Of a DNA stretch of 50,275 bases, positions 1 to 8,198 are shown piece after piece. A program made the translations under genes and the position numbers. Source of the stretch: Alphaproteobacteria bacterium (GTDB lineage Bacteria; Pseudomonadota; Alphaproteobacteria; JAGPBS01). Location: assembly GCA_018063245.1 (NCBI GenBank), contig JAGPBS010000007.1, forward strand, positions 1 to 50,275, in the 5' to 3' direction. Each line of letters starts with the position of its first letter. The stretch's first letter is position 1. The notes under the pieces are model-generated. The model ran no database searches, had not been told where the DNA came from, and worked only from the letters and a program-made list of their open reading frames with translations.

Positions 1-224
1 GGATCAAAAGCAGAATGCAGAAACCATTATGGCGCATAGATGCCGAATATATGACAGCTTCAATTCTCCTTATACACATCGCTTTCGATTTTTTTCTTGT
101 ATTATCATCGGCGTCCATATATGACGAGAACTACTCCAGATTTCGTTTTTGTAGCAGTCCTATTGTACACGCGACGATGTTTTTCTTTTTCAGACGTATG
201 TTGTGTCCTCGCCTCGAAATTCTC

Positions 225-253
225 TTGAGTCGGTCAAGTTACAAGTTTAAAAT
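225..253 (+). promoter_or_regulatory. Putative sigma70-type promoter for the LRR/pepA unit
   Basis: TTGAGT at 225-230 and TAAAAT at 248-253 are separated by 17 bases, close to the consensus housekeeping promoter. A start of transcription near 260 would leave a short leader before the preferred LRR start at 297. It also argues that the long in-frame extension upstream of 225 is not translated. This is prediction from sequence only. Confidence 0.4.
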
Positions 254-296
254 AGAGGAATCTTTGTTAATGCGCATTCCAAAAGGAGCTCTTACA

Positions 297-1610
297 ATGC
301 CTAAATCCTCTCCATATCAAGTCTCATCAAAACAAATCATCATCGGCGTTGCCTTTATCATTGGGCTTATTGCAGTTTCCATCATTGTGACCAATTCGCC
401 TCCTGCAAACACGCCTGAATCAGCGGCATCCGCTGAGCTCCAAACAATCTCAAATTCTATTCTTGAAAATCTCTCAAAAGAAACAAATCTCTCAATCAAA
501 GACCTACAAAAGAACCTCTCACGTGATCAATTCAAATCAACGGAAGAATTTAACAAACATGTTCGTCGCTTCAACAAAGAAGTAAATCGTGTTAACCAAA
601 TCCTTGAAGACAGTAAAAAAATCACACTCAGTGACGCTTATAAAGCTTACGCAGCCGCACGTGAATTGATTTTGAAAGAAGATGCAACAACAGAATCATT
701 TGAGCTCAAAGAAAATTTAATCATGCTCCCTCCTGAAATGGACCGTTTTACAAACATAAAAACACTGCGCCTCTCCGGAAACCACTTCATTGCTTTTCCA
801 AAACCAATCACAAGCCTTAAAAGTCTAACTCATCTTGAAATCAATGCCAATCATCTGACAAGCCTTCCTGATGAAATAGGCGAGCTCTATGCTTTAGAAT
901 ATCTAGATCTAACGGATAATCTGCTCACAACTTTACCTACAAGTTTTTGCCAGCTTTCAAGCTTAAACATCTTGATGCTCGCCAATAACCAATTAGCATC
1001 TCTACCAGATGAATTCGGAAACCTTAATGCACTCAGTGAATTAACTCTGTCAAACAATAGCCTGATAGCCCTTCCGGATAGTGTCTCTCAACTTAAAAAC
1101 TTGACATCATTGAACGTAACTAAAAATCAGATTGATAATTTACCTTCAGGTATTGGCGATTTGACAAATTTGGCCCAATTGAACTTGTCATTGAATTCTT
1201 TTCGATCTTTACCTATGCAGATCAAAAACCTCACAAACCTCACTAGTCTTGAAATGTCTGATAACCCTTTCACAATGCTTGATACTGAACTAGAAGATCT
1301 TTTTCCACGTGTGAGATTGCTTCAAAGACTAGACTTGGCCAATACAAATTTGACGCTTGTTCCGGAGCAAATCACAATGCTGGAAAATATCGAATACTTA
1401 GATCTATCCCGCAATCAAAATCTGGAACTTTATCTGTCAACACTTCTGCCCCTCAAAAAGTTGCAATATGTCAATTTGACTGACACATCAGTCTATGCTG
1501 ATGATGCTCTCCCGATTCTCAGACAGAATGGCACCGAGATTGATATCAATATGACTGCAACCGATATGATAGAGCAGCTCATCCCTGATGCAGAATTAGA
1601 CACAGAGTAA
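297..1610 (+). CDS. Membrane-anchored leucine-rich-repeat protein
   Basis: Predicted 437-residue protein with an N-terminal hydrophobic segment at about residues 13-32, a polar and partly helical region to about 135, then some eleven leucine-rich repeats to about 410. The repeats are of the 23-residue type with the LPxxI/LPxx pattern (for example LTSLPDEIGEL), as in bacterial and eukaryotic LRR proteins that bind other proteins. The single membrane segment suggests an inner-membrane anchor or uncleaved signal, with the repeats in the periplasm or outside. The open frame continues upstream to 15, but ATG at 297 has AAGGAG eight bases before it and lies after a promoter-like sequence; ATG at 270 is the alternative. 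It lies 31 bases before the aminopeptidase and is probably co-transcribed with it. The binding partner cannot be told from sequence; a host-interaction role is inference. Confidence 0.75.
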   Translation: MPKSSPYQVSSKQIIIGVAFIIGLIAVSIIVTNSPPANTPESAASAELQTISNSILENLSKETNLSIKDLQKNLSRDQFKSTEEFNKHVRRFNKEVNRVNQILEDSKKITLSDAYKAYAAARELILKEDATTESFELKENLIMLPPEMDRFTNIKTLRLSGNHFIAFPKPITSLKSLTHLEINANHLTSLPDEIGELYALEYLDLTDNLLTTLPTSFCQLSSLNILMLANNQLASLPDEFGNLNALSELTLSNNSLIALPDSVSQLKNLTSLNVTKNQIDNLPSGIGDLTNLAQLNLSLNSFRSLPMQIKNLTNLTSLEMSDNPFTMLDTELEDLFPRVRLLQRLDLANTNLTLVPEQITMLENIEYLDLSRNQNLELYLSTLLPLKKLQYVNLTDTSVYADDALPILRQNGTEIDINMTATDMIEQLIPDAELDTE

Positions 1611-1641
1611 GCCACTCAAGGCTCAATAAAGGAAATAAATA

Positions 1642-3045
1642 ATGCCGCTATATGAACTCAATATCATTGCAGACAGTAACGATGCCATCCCTATTCACAT
1701 CGTCAATACCGACAATTTTCAAACGGCACCATTAAGCAAAAAAGAAAGACAATGGTGTAAAACGCAGAATTTTGAAGCCAAACCGGGCCAGATGATTATA
1801 ATCCCTGATGAAGATGGCTCTTTATCACAAGTACTCCTTGGAATTGAGACAGACCCAAAATTAGCTCAATCCTATGAGGCGATTTGGTCAATGGGAGATC
1901 TGCCCCTCCGTTTACCGGCTGGCACCTATAGGCTTGAATCTGACTTACCAACCGAATACCAAAAATTGCTCTGTCTCTCTTGGATCCTGGGCAGCTATCA
2001 GTTCACCAATTTCAAAACAAAAGAGCCTCTGAAAACTCAATTAACTTGCCCGAAAGCCGTCTCTATTGACTCTTTAAAAACAATGGCATCTGCTATTTAT
2101 AAAGTCAGAGATCTCATCAACAGACCCGCTAATGACCTGACTCCTGAGAAAATTTGGATAGAAGCAGAAAAATTAGCAAAACACCATAAAGCCAAAGCAA
2201 AATCGATTAAAGGCAAAGATCTTCTTGCGAAAAATTTCCCAGCCATTTATGAAGTTGGCAAAGCTGCCGAGGCTGACCCTTATTTTATCGAATTAACATG
2301 GGGAGATAAATCGCACCCTCATCTCATTCTGGTTGGTAAGGGCGTCACCTTTGATTCAGGAGGCCTTGATATCAAGCCATCTTCAAACATGCGTCTTATG
2401 AAAAAAGATATGGGTGGCGCTGCCCATGTTTTAGGCCTTGCACATCTCATCATGGCAAACAAAATGCCTGTAAACCTAACCGTTTTGATTCCATCGGTTG
2501 AAAATGCGATTTCAGGCAATGCTTACCGCCCCTCGGACATCATTCCATCACGCAAGGGACTTTCCATTGAAATCGGCAATACGGATGCTGAAGGCAGAGT
2601 CATCCTTGCAGATGCCCTTTCTTATGCTGATGATATGAAACCGGATCTGATCATTGATTTTGCAACGCTCACTGGTGCTGCACGCGTGGCTCTAGGGACA
2701 GAAGTGCCGGTTCTCTTCTGCAACAAAGATGCCGATGCACAGGCTTTAGCAGAAGCCTCTTTTGCTGTCAAAGATCCTCTCTGGCGCCTTCCCCTCTGGA
2801 CTGGATACAATAATGAGTTAGATACACCTTTTGCTGATATAACCAACAGCGGAAATGGGGGATATGGGGGCGCTATCACGGCAGCTCTCTTCTTAGAACG
2901 TTTTATTTCAACAGAAAGCGTTCCTTGGATCCATTTTGATCTCATGGCCTGGAATTTGAGAAAAAAACCTGGACGTCCAGAAGGCGGAGAAGCCATGGCG
3001 ATCAGAGCCATCTATCACTTTTTAGAAAAACGATATCAAGCCTAA
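1642..3045 (+). CDS. Leucyl aminopeptidase (M17 family)
   Basis: Cytosolic metallo-exopeptidase that removes N-terminal residues from peptides. The 467-residue length fits the single-chain M17 proteins of Alphaproteobacteria. The signature is intact: GKGVTFDSGG with Lys233 and Asp238, KKDMGGAA with Asp256, and NTDAEGR with Asp315, Glu317 and Arg319, matching the two-metal site and its catalytic Lys and Arg. The N-terminal ~150 residues are the less conserved macrodomain-like part. AAAGGA lies before the ATG. The gene follows the LRR gene closely and is followed by a strong hairpin terminator. It could be called pepA or pepB; family membership is firm but the paralogue is not. Confidence 0.93.
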   Translation: MPLYELNIIADSNDAIPIHIVNTDNFQTAPLSKKERQWCKTQNFEAKPGQMIIIPDEDGSLSQVLLGIETDPKLAQSYEAIWSMGDLPLRLPAGTYRLESDLPTEYQKLLCLSWILGSYQFTNFKTKEPLKTQLTCPKAVSIDSLKTMASAIYKVRDLINRPANDLTPEKIWIEAEKLAKHHKAKAKSIKGKDLLAKNFPAIYEVGKAAEADPYFIELTWGDKSHPHLILVGKGVTFDSGGLDIKPSSNMRLMKKDMGGAAHVLGLAHLIMANKMPVNLTVLIPSVENAISGNAYRPSDIIPSRKGLSIEIGNTDAEGRVILADALSYADDMKPDLIIDFATLTGAARVALGTEVPVLFCNKDADAQALAEASFAVKDPLWRLPLWTGYNNELDTPFADITNSGNGGYGGAITAALFLERFISTESVPWIHFDLMAWNLRKKPGRPEGGEAMAIRAIYHFLEKRYQA

Positions 3046-3052
3046 AAGAGAT

Positions 3053-3101
3053 ATTACCATTTTAAATCGTAGCTTTTTGATTTGAAATATGGTAATTTTT
3101 T
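3053..3101 (+). terminator. Rho-independent terminator after the aminopeptidase
   Basis: The arms ATTACCAT (3053-3060) and ATGGTAAT (3089-3096) pair, and pairing continues inwards with TTTAAATC against GATTTGAAA, leaving a small bulge. The right arm runs into six T residues (3096-3101). This separates the LRR/aminopeptidase unit from accA. Confidence 0.6.
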
Positions 3102-3133
3102 GTAAATTTCTCTGGTGTAAAAGGATAAAACCA

Positions 3134-4087
3134 ATGCTGAGCTACTTAGATTTTGAAAAACCAATTGCAGAACTAGAAGGCAAACTCCGTGAGCTACGCC
3201 ACCTCTCTGGCTCTAATGGTGCACTTGATATTGTTGAAGAGCTTTCAACCCTTGAACAAAAGCTTGAAAAACTTCTAAAAGCAACTTACGAAAAGCTCAC
3301 ACCGGCTCAAAAAGTTCAAGTTGCAAGACATCCTCAGCGTCCACATGCAAAAGACTATATTCAAAATCTTATCACTGATTTTCAGCCTCTTGCTGGCGAT
3401 CGTTATTATGGCGAAGATTATGCTCTTATTGCTGGCCTTGGTCGTTTCGAAGGTCAATCTGTTGCTATTCTTGCTCAAGAAAAAGGATCAGACACTGAAT
3501 CCAGAATGCATCACAATTTTGGTATGGCTCGCCCAGAAGGCTATCGAAAAGCAAATCGCATCATGGATTTAGCTGAAAAATTCAATATTCCAGTTCTTAG
3601 CTTTGTGGATACATCTGGCGCCTATCCTGGTATTGATGCAGAAGAACGTGGCCAAGCTGAAGCGATTGCACGCGGCATTGAAAAATGCCTCACAATCCAA
3701 ACACCATTTATCAGTGTTGTGATTGGCGAAGGTGGATCTGGCGGGGCAATCGCGATTGCGGCAGCTGATCGTGTTTATATGCTTGAACATGCAATTTACT
3801 CTGTCATTTCACCAGAAGGCTGTGCTTCTATTCTATGGCGTGACGGCACAAAATCAAAAGAAGCAGCTGCAGCTTTAAACATCACAGCGCAAGATCTTCT
3901 GAAACTCAGAATTATTGATTCTATCATTTCTGAACCTTTAGGCGGTGCTCATCGTGACCACGCAGCAACAATGAGTAGTACAGCTGACTGCATTCGCAAA
4001 GGATTTTCAGGTCTTTCTCAGATCGATTCCAAAACACTCACCAATCATCGATTTGAAAAATATGTCGCCATGGGACGTCAATTTTAA
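3134..4087 (+). CDS. accA: Acetyl-CoA carboxylase carboxyltransferase subunit alpha
   Basis: Alpha half of the carboxyltransferase that moves the carboxyl group from biotin to acetyl-CoA to give malonyl-CoA, the committed step of fatty-acid synthesis. The 317 residues match the usual AccA length (about 319 in E. coli). The N-terminal helical region (LDFEKPIAELEGKL) is followed by the crotonase-fold core with RPEGYRKANR, FVDTSGAYPG and the GEGGSGGAIA glycine loop. The frame opens at 3089, but ATG at 3134 has AAGGA at 3121 and begins exactly where AccA homologues do. It stands alone after a terminator. BirA, encoded at 5746-6513, would biotinylate the carrier subunit of the same enzyme. Confidence 0.96.
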   Translation: MLSYLDFEKPIAELEGKLRELRHLSGSNGALDIVEELSTLEQKLEKLLKATYEKLTPAQKVQVARHPQRPHAKDYIQNLITDFQPLAGDRYYGEDYALIAGLGRFEGQSVAILAQEKGSDTESRMHHNFGMARPEGYRKANRIMDLAEKFNIPVLSFVDTSGAYPGIDAEERGQAEAIARGIEKCLTIQTPFISVVIGEGGSGGAIAIAAADRVYMLEHAIYSVISPEGCASILWRDGTKSKEAAAALNITAQDLLKLRIIDSIISEPLGGAHRDHAATMSSTADCIRKGFSGLSQIDSKTLTNHRFEKYVAMGRQF

Positions 4088-4180
4088 GGAAACGAAACGA
4101 TCATACTAACGTAAGTTGCTTTTAGCACATATTTTTACTTCATATTTTGTTTACTGACTTTTTATTGAAAGGAAACAACC

Positions 4181-5467
4181 ATGTCATTGGTTAAATTTTT
4201 ACTACCCCCTCAATCAACAGAAAAACCTGAAGAAAAAAAGCCTCTTGATCTCAAGATGGAAAGACCTGAATCTAAATTGCATCTTGCTCTCCTCAGCCAA
4301 TATGCAGCTGAATTTAGGGAAAAACCTCTTGCTGAAAGAACAGTATACCTCAAAGCTTTTGCAGATGCCTCCTCTCCTACTTTAATAGAAGCACTCTCCC
4401 GTGCACTCGATATGGAATTGAGATTAATGCAACATGAAGATACAGTTTTAGACATTTTTACTGAAATGAGCGCCCTCTGTTCAGCTGACAATACCGTTGC
4501 AATTGAAATCTTTAATTCAATTTTTAAGCCAATCATCCAAAGCGCAGCAGCTCTCAATAAAACAACGATATTTTTTCAATCCTTTCAACAAATAATAAAT
4601 CTTTGTGCTGGAGACCCAGTACTCTGTGAAATGATAGGACTTTGGTATGAATGCAAAATACAAAATCCTGCAGTACTCGGAGCTACATTACAAATACCTT
4701 CTTACATCAAACATATAGATATTTGCACATTAAATGACGAGGAGTTCATGAACTTCATTGAAGCTCTTAAAAAGAACACAACCCTCAAAAGTTTAACTCT
4801 TCAAGGTATTGACACTGATAGAGTCATCGCTCTCGCTGAAATTCTTAAAGAAAATAAAACTCTCATAAGTCTTAATCTATCACATGTTAATGTGAGTGAT
4901 TTTGGTATTGAATCACTCGGTGAATCACTTAAAATGAACAAGACGTTAAAGGAACTTCATCTTAATTCTACCACTATTGAATATGGAATAAGATGGATTG
5001 CTCAAGCCCTTATACTCAATCAAACACTCTCAAGCCTCGACCTTAAGTCTTGCAAGATACCTGATGTCGGCATCAAATGTATCGCATCTGCTCTTACCAA
5101 AAACACATCTCTTCAAAAACTGAACCTCTCCAGCACAAATCTGAACAATGAAGGATTAAATGCTCTCGCTGAAGCTCTCAAAGTAAATAATGTGCTCGAG
5201 AGTCTTGATCTTAGTCATAACAATATTGATTCCGCAAACGCAACATTCATCGCTGAATCTCTGAAAGTCAATAAATCGCTAAGGTCCCTCAATCTGTCTG
5301 GCAATAGGATCACTGATGCTGGGGCATTTGCACTTGCTGAAGCGATCACACTTAATCCATCTCTTACGCGTCTTGAGATAAGGGGCAACAGTATGAGTGA
5401 CATCTCTAAAAGAGCGCTTGAAGAAGCCTTCGCCCAAAACCCATCAATCGCAAGTATAGATACTTAA
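4181..5467 (+). CDS. Leucine-rich-repeat protein, ribonuclease-inhibitor type
   Basis: Predicted 428-residue soluble protein. Residues 1 to about 175 form a helical region without a recognised domain. From about 180 to 420 there are roughly eight consecutive 28-residue repeats of the form LxxLxLSxNxIxDxGxxxLAEALKxNxx, the pattern of ribonuclease-inhibitor and NLR-type LRRs, which are much commoner in eukaryotes. No signal peptide or membrane segment is visible. GAAAGGA precedes the ATG. It differs in repeat class from the LRR protein at 297-1610, so the two are not simple duplicates. Such proteins in host-associated bacteria are often secreted effectors, but nothing here shows secretion. Confidence 0.8.
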   Translation: MSLVKFLLPPQSTEKPEEKKPLDLKMERPESKLHLALLSQYAAEFREKPLAERTVYLKAFADASSPTLIEALSRALDMELRLMQHEDTVLDIFTEMSALCSADNTVAIEIFNSIFKPIIQSAAALNKTTIFFQSFQQIINLCAGDPVLCEMIGLWYECKIQNPAVLGATLQIPSYIKHIDICTLNDEEFMNFIEALKKNTTLKSLTLQGIDTDRVIALAEILKENKTLISLNLSHVNVSDFGIESLGESLKMNKTLKELHLNSTTIEYGIRWIAQALILNQTLSSLDLKSCKIPDVGIKCIASALTKNTSLQKLNLSSTNLNNEGLNALAEALKVNNVLESLDLSHNNIDSANATFIAESLKVNKSLRSLNLSGNRITDAGAFALAEAITLNPSLTRLEIRGNSMSDISKRALEEAFAQNPSIASIDT

Positions 5468-5482
5468 CTTATCAAAGCATTG

Positions 5483-5741
5483 TGAGACTGCTGCGAAAGT
5501 CAAACACCATCACTCAGAGGCTCCTATAGAAGTCCGCCTGTCAGGCAGAAGATCTCATCGTAGTTTCAGCGAAGACGGATGGGCGTAGGCTGATGGCTAT
5601 CCCCTCTTCAAAAACAATAAGATTGCCGCGTCAGCCTTCGGCTTCCTCGCAATGACGTTTTTATTGCACTATTATAGGCACCCAGATATGGCGGAAAGAG
5701 ACCCTTGTTCTGCTTTCATTATGACTTTTGTAGCAGTCTCA
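5483..5741. mobile_element. MITE-like element with 19-bp terminal inverted repeats
   Basis: TGAGACTGCTGCGAAAGTC at 5483-5501 is matched in inverse orientation by GACTTTTGTAGCAGTCTCA at 5723-5741, 17 of 19 positions. The 259 bp between and including these ends contain no plausible gene. Inside is a copy of a short palindromic unit (5623-5656) ending GCAATGACG, with the stem GCCTTCGGC. The element fills the space between two convergent genes and stops five bases from the birA stop codon. No clear target duplication is seen. It looks like the non-autonomous derivative of an insertion sequence; no transposase lies in the window. Confidence 0.6.
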
Positions 5742-5745
5742 ACAC

Positions 5746-6513
5746 CTAAACATTCAGCAACACATCGCCTGCGTGAATGGTCATAATGTGCTTTGCTTCA
5801 TTCAATGACCGAATCTGCAAAGCACCGCTCTCTGTAAGCGTTTCAAATGTGCCCACAATCTTTTTATCTGATTGAATGGTTATTTTTGAACCCAATTCGT
5901 GTGCTGAATGAGCAAGCCAATCTGCTCTCAACCTTTCAAAACCATTTTCTAACCACTGATTATATCGCGCTGTGAAATAAGATAGAAACTTAGATAAAAG
6001 AACATCCAGATCATGTTCCTTTTTTGTAATTTTGGCAATATAAGTTGCAGGATAAGGTAAGTTATCTGGTGCATGAAATACATTCAAACCAACACCTAAC
6101 AGAATCCACTTCACATGAGCTGCTGAGTCAGCATCACTTTCCATCAAAATGCCTGATACTTTTTGGCCTTGAACCAACACGTCATTCGGCCATTTCAGCT
6201 TCGGCTTTAGATGATATTCTTCAAGCAAATCCACAAGGGCAAGCGAGGCTACAAAATTAATCTGTGTTGCTTGACTGAGCAAGCAGTTTGGCCTCAAGTA
6301 GATTGAAAAATATAAATTCCCTTCATCTGAAACCCAAACCTTACCACGACGGCCACGACCGTTCTGCTGTGTTTTCGCAAGAATAACTGTAAACTCAGGC
6401 GTCTCAGGCAATTTCACAATTAAGCGTTTCAACTCATCCATCGTACTATCTACAACGGCAAAACGATGAATATGATATTTTTCATTCATTGCAATATTGA
6501 TATCAGATCCCAT
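5746..6513 (-). CDS. birA: Biotin--[acetyl-CoA-carboxylase] ligase
   Basis: Activates biotin with ATP and transfers it to the biotin carrier protein of acetyl-CoA carboxylase. The 255 residues contain GRGRRGKVW (52-60) for biotinyl-AMP binding, KWPND (107-111) and GVGLNV (140-145), followed by a short C-terminal SH3-like domain with TLTESGALQI. There is no N-terminal helix-turn-helix, so it is the monofunctional form without repressor activity. The start at 6513 has GAAAGG upstream. The gene lies 27 bases after nuoN; nuoN-birA is a common alphaproteobacterial arrangement and co-transcription with nuo is likely. Confidence 0.94.
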   Translation of the reverse strand: MGSDINIAMNEKYHIHRFAVVDSTMDELKRLIVKLPETPEFTVILAKTQQNGRGRRGKVWVSDEGNLYFSIYLRPNCLLSQATQINFVASLALVDLLEEYHLKPKLKWPNDVLVQGQKVSGILMESDADSAAHVKWILLGVGLNVFHAPDNLPYPATYIAKITKKEHDLDVLLSKFLSYFTARYNQWLENGFERLRADWLAHSAHELGSKITIQSDKKIVGTFETLTESGALQIRSLNEAKHIMTIHAGDVLLNV

Positions 6514-6540
6514 CTTTATGCCTTTCTTCGCAAATTGAAT

Positions 6541-7986
6541 TTAACCTACCACAAAAAGTGCCTTTGCACCATGCATAGCAAAGTTTAACACAGGATTTGC
6601 AAACAAAAAGAAAAAAACCACAACAAAAATGCTAATCAGCAAAATTGGTCTTAATTCTGGGTCAGAATACAAGACTGAATCTTCTGGAGGCCTATCAAAA
6701 TAAATCACCTTGATAATCCATAGATAATAGTAAGCCGCTACTACTGAAGCGAGAACACCCAAAATCGCAACCGTATATAACTCAGCATGAATAACTGACA
6801 TAAAGACGTAAAATTTTGCAAAAAACCCAGCCAATGGCGGAATCCCTGCCATCGAGAACATCAATACAGTCATCACAAAAGCTAGCATCGGGTTTGTTTT
6901 TGAAAGCCCCGCGAGTTCGTCAATCCGCGTGATATATTTCCCATCACGACGCAATGAGAGAATCACACCAAAAACACCTGCATTCATAAAGAGATAGATG
7001 ACTAAATATAAAAGTAAGTTTCTCACGCCTTCTTCTGTACCTGCAACCAAACCCAAAAGAGCAAAGCCCACGTGCCCAATTGAGCTATAGGCCAAAAAGC
7101 GTTTGATATTTTGCTGACGCAATGCGCCTAGTGAACCAACAAACATAGATAAAACAGATCCCCATATCAGCAAGACCTGCGTTTCAGAAAAAGCTTCAGC
7201 AAAAGGTTCCATAAAAACACGAACAAACATGCCCATCGCTGCAATCTTAGGCGCCATGGAAAACAAAGCTGTTACAGGCGTTGGCGCACCTTCATAAACA
7301 TCAGGCGTCCACATATGGAAGGGAACCACAGAAATTTTAAACACCAAGCCAGCCAAGACAAAGACAACACCTAAATAAACACCCTGCCCCATTTCATTGG
7401 CAACAAAAAAATGGTTCAAATCTGTAAAGTTTGTTGTACCTGTAAAACCATAAATCAACGATGCACCGTACAGAAAGAGCCCTGAAGACAATGATCCCAA
7501 AATAAAGTACTTAAGACCCGCTTCACTTGATTGAACATCATCACGCATAAAAGCAGCAATCACATACAATGAAAGACTTTGCAGCTCTAGCCCTACGTAA
7601 AGAGACATCATATCATGGGCTGAGACCATCATCATCATTCCAATTGTTGCAAAAAGAAGCAATACCGGATATTCAAACCGATTCATCCCCGCATATTCAT
7701 TGAAGTTCAAGGATAGATAAAGCGAAATTGAAACAGCAGCGACAATCAAGATCTTAAAAAAGTAAGAAAAGTGATCCATCACAAAATACTGCTTAAACAG
7801 AAAATGCTTATGACTCATATCAAGCCCAACCAATATCGCCATAAAAGCAACCAGAGCAATCACAGTAAGCCAACTGATCATCCGCACAGATTGATTCCCT
7901 CTAAAGACCCCAAGGATCAAAAAGAACATTCCCATAAAGGAGAGACCAATTTCTGGCAAAGCCGGTAATAATAACGCAAAAGACAT
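6541..7986 (-). CDS. nuoN: NADH-quinone oxidoreductase subunit N
   Basis: One of the three antiporter-like proton-pumping subunits in the membrane arm of complex I. The 481 residues are almost wholly hydrophobic, with the proton-antiporter core seen in YVGLELQSLSLYVIAAF, FKISVVPFHMWTPDVYEGAP and the SIGHVGFALLG helix. Conserved charged residues in the broken helices (Glu in VGLELQ, Lys in FKISVVPFH) are present. Length fits bacterial NuoN (about 480). It is separated from nuoM by an unusual 212-base gap that holds a possible small ORF. Confidence 0.96.
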   Translation of the reverse strand: MSFALLLPALPEIGLSFMGMFFLILGVFRGNQSVRMISWLTVIALVAFMAILVGLDMSHKHFLFKQYFVMDHFSYFFKILIVAAVSISLYLSLNFNEYAGMNRFEYPVLLLFATIGMMMMVSAHDMMSLYVGLELQSLSLYVIAAFMRDDVQSSEAGLKYFILGSLSSGLFLYGASLIYGFTGTTNFTDLNHFFVANEMGQGVYLGVVFVLAGLVFKISVVPFHMWTPDVYEGAPTPVTALFSMAPKIAAMGMFVRVFMEPFAEAFSETQVLLIWGSVLSMFVGSLGALRQQNIKRFLAYSSIGHVGFALLGLVAGTEEGVRNLLLYLVIYLFMNAGVFGVILSLRRDGKYITRIDELAGLSKTNPMLAFVMTVLMFSMAGIPPLAGFFAKFYVFMSVIHAELYTVAILGVLASVVAAYYYLWIIKVIYFDRPPEDSVLYSDPELRPILLISIFVVVFFFLFANPVLNFAMHGAKALFVVG

Positions 7987-7989
7987 ATC

Positions 7990-8196
7990 CTAGTTCCTTA
8001 CATTCATTTCATGACAGTATCTTGTTGTAAACAGTGACACCAATTTATTAACCCAAAACCGTACTTTTAATTTCCTTGAAGACCTGGGAATCTCACAATA
8101 CAAGATTGATTGCATTTCAAAAGCACGCATCTGACGCTCAACCTCTAGCCTCAGATTCACTGCATTTTTAAAAACTGAACAATCAATATGTCTCAT
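7990..8196 (-). CDS. Possible small basic protein between nuoM and nuoN
   Basis: A 68-codon ORF whose ATG lies two bases after the nuoM stop, with GGGGAG six bases upstream inside the end of nuoM, so coupled translation is possible. It ends three bases before nuoN. The peptide is basic and Cys-containing (ILYCEIPRSSRK, LFTTRYCHEM), lacks membrane segments and resembles no complex I subunit I know. Its middle part contains GGGAATCTCACAAT on the + strand, faintly like the palindromic repeats elsewhere in the window, so it may be a degenerate repeat instead. Real-gene status is uncertain. Confidence 0.3.
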   Translation of the reverse strand: MRHIDCSVFKNAVNLRLEVERQMRAFEMQSILYCEIPRSSRKLKVRFWVNKLVSLFTTRYCHEMNVRN

Positions 8197-8198
8197 GA

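Noticed and set aside
15-296. In-frame N-terminal extension of the first LRR protein
   Set aside because: A good ribosome site and ATG at 297, a promoter-like sequence at 225-253 and the expected membrane segment right after 297 make upstream translation unlikely. The extension resembles no domain and overlaps a repeat end.
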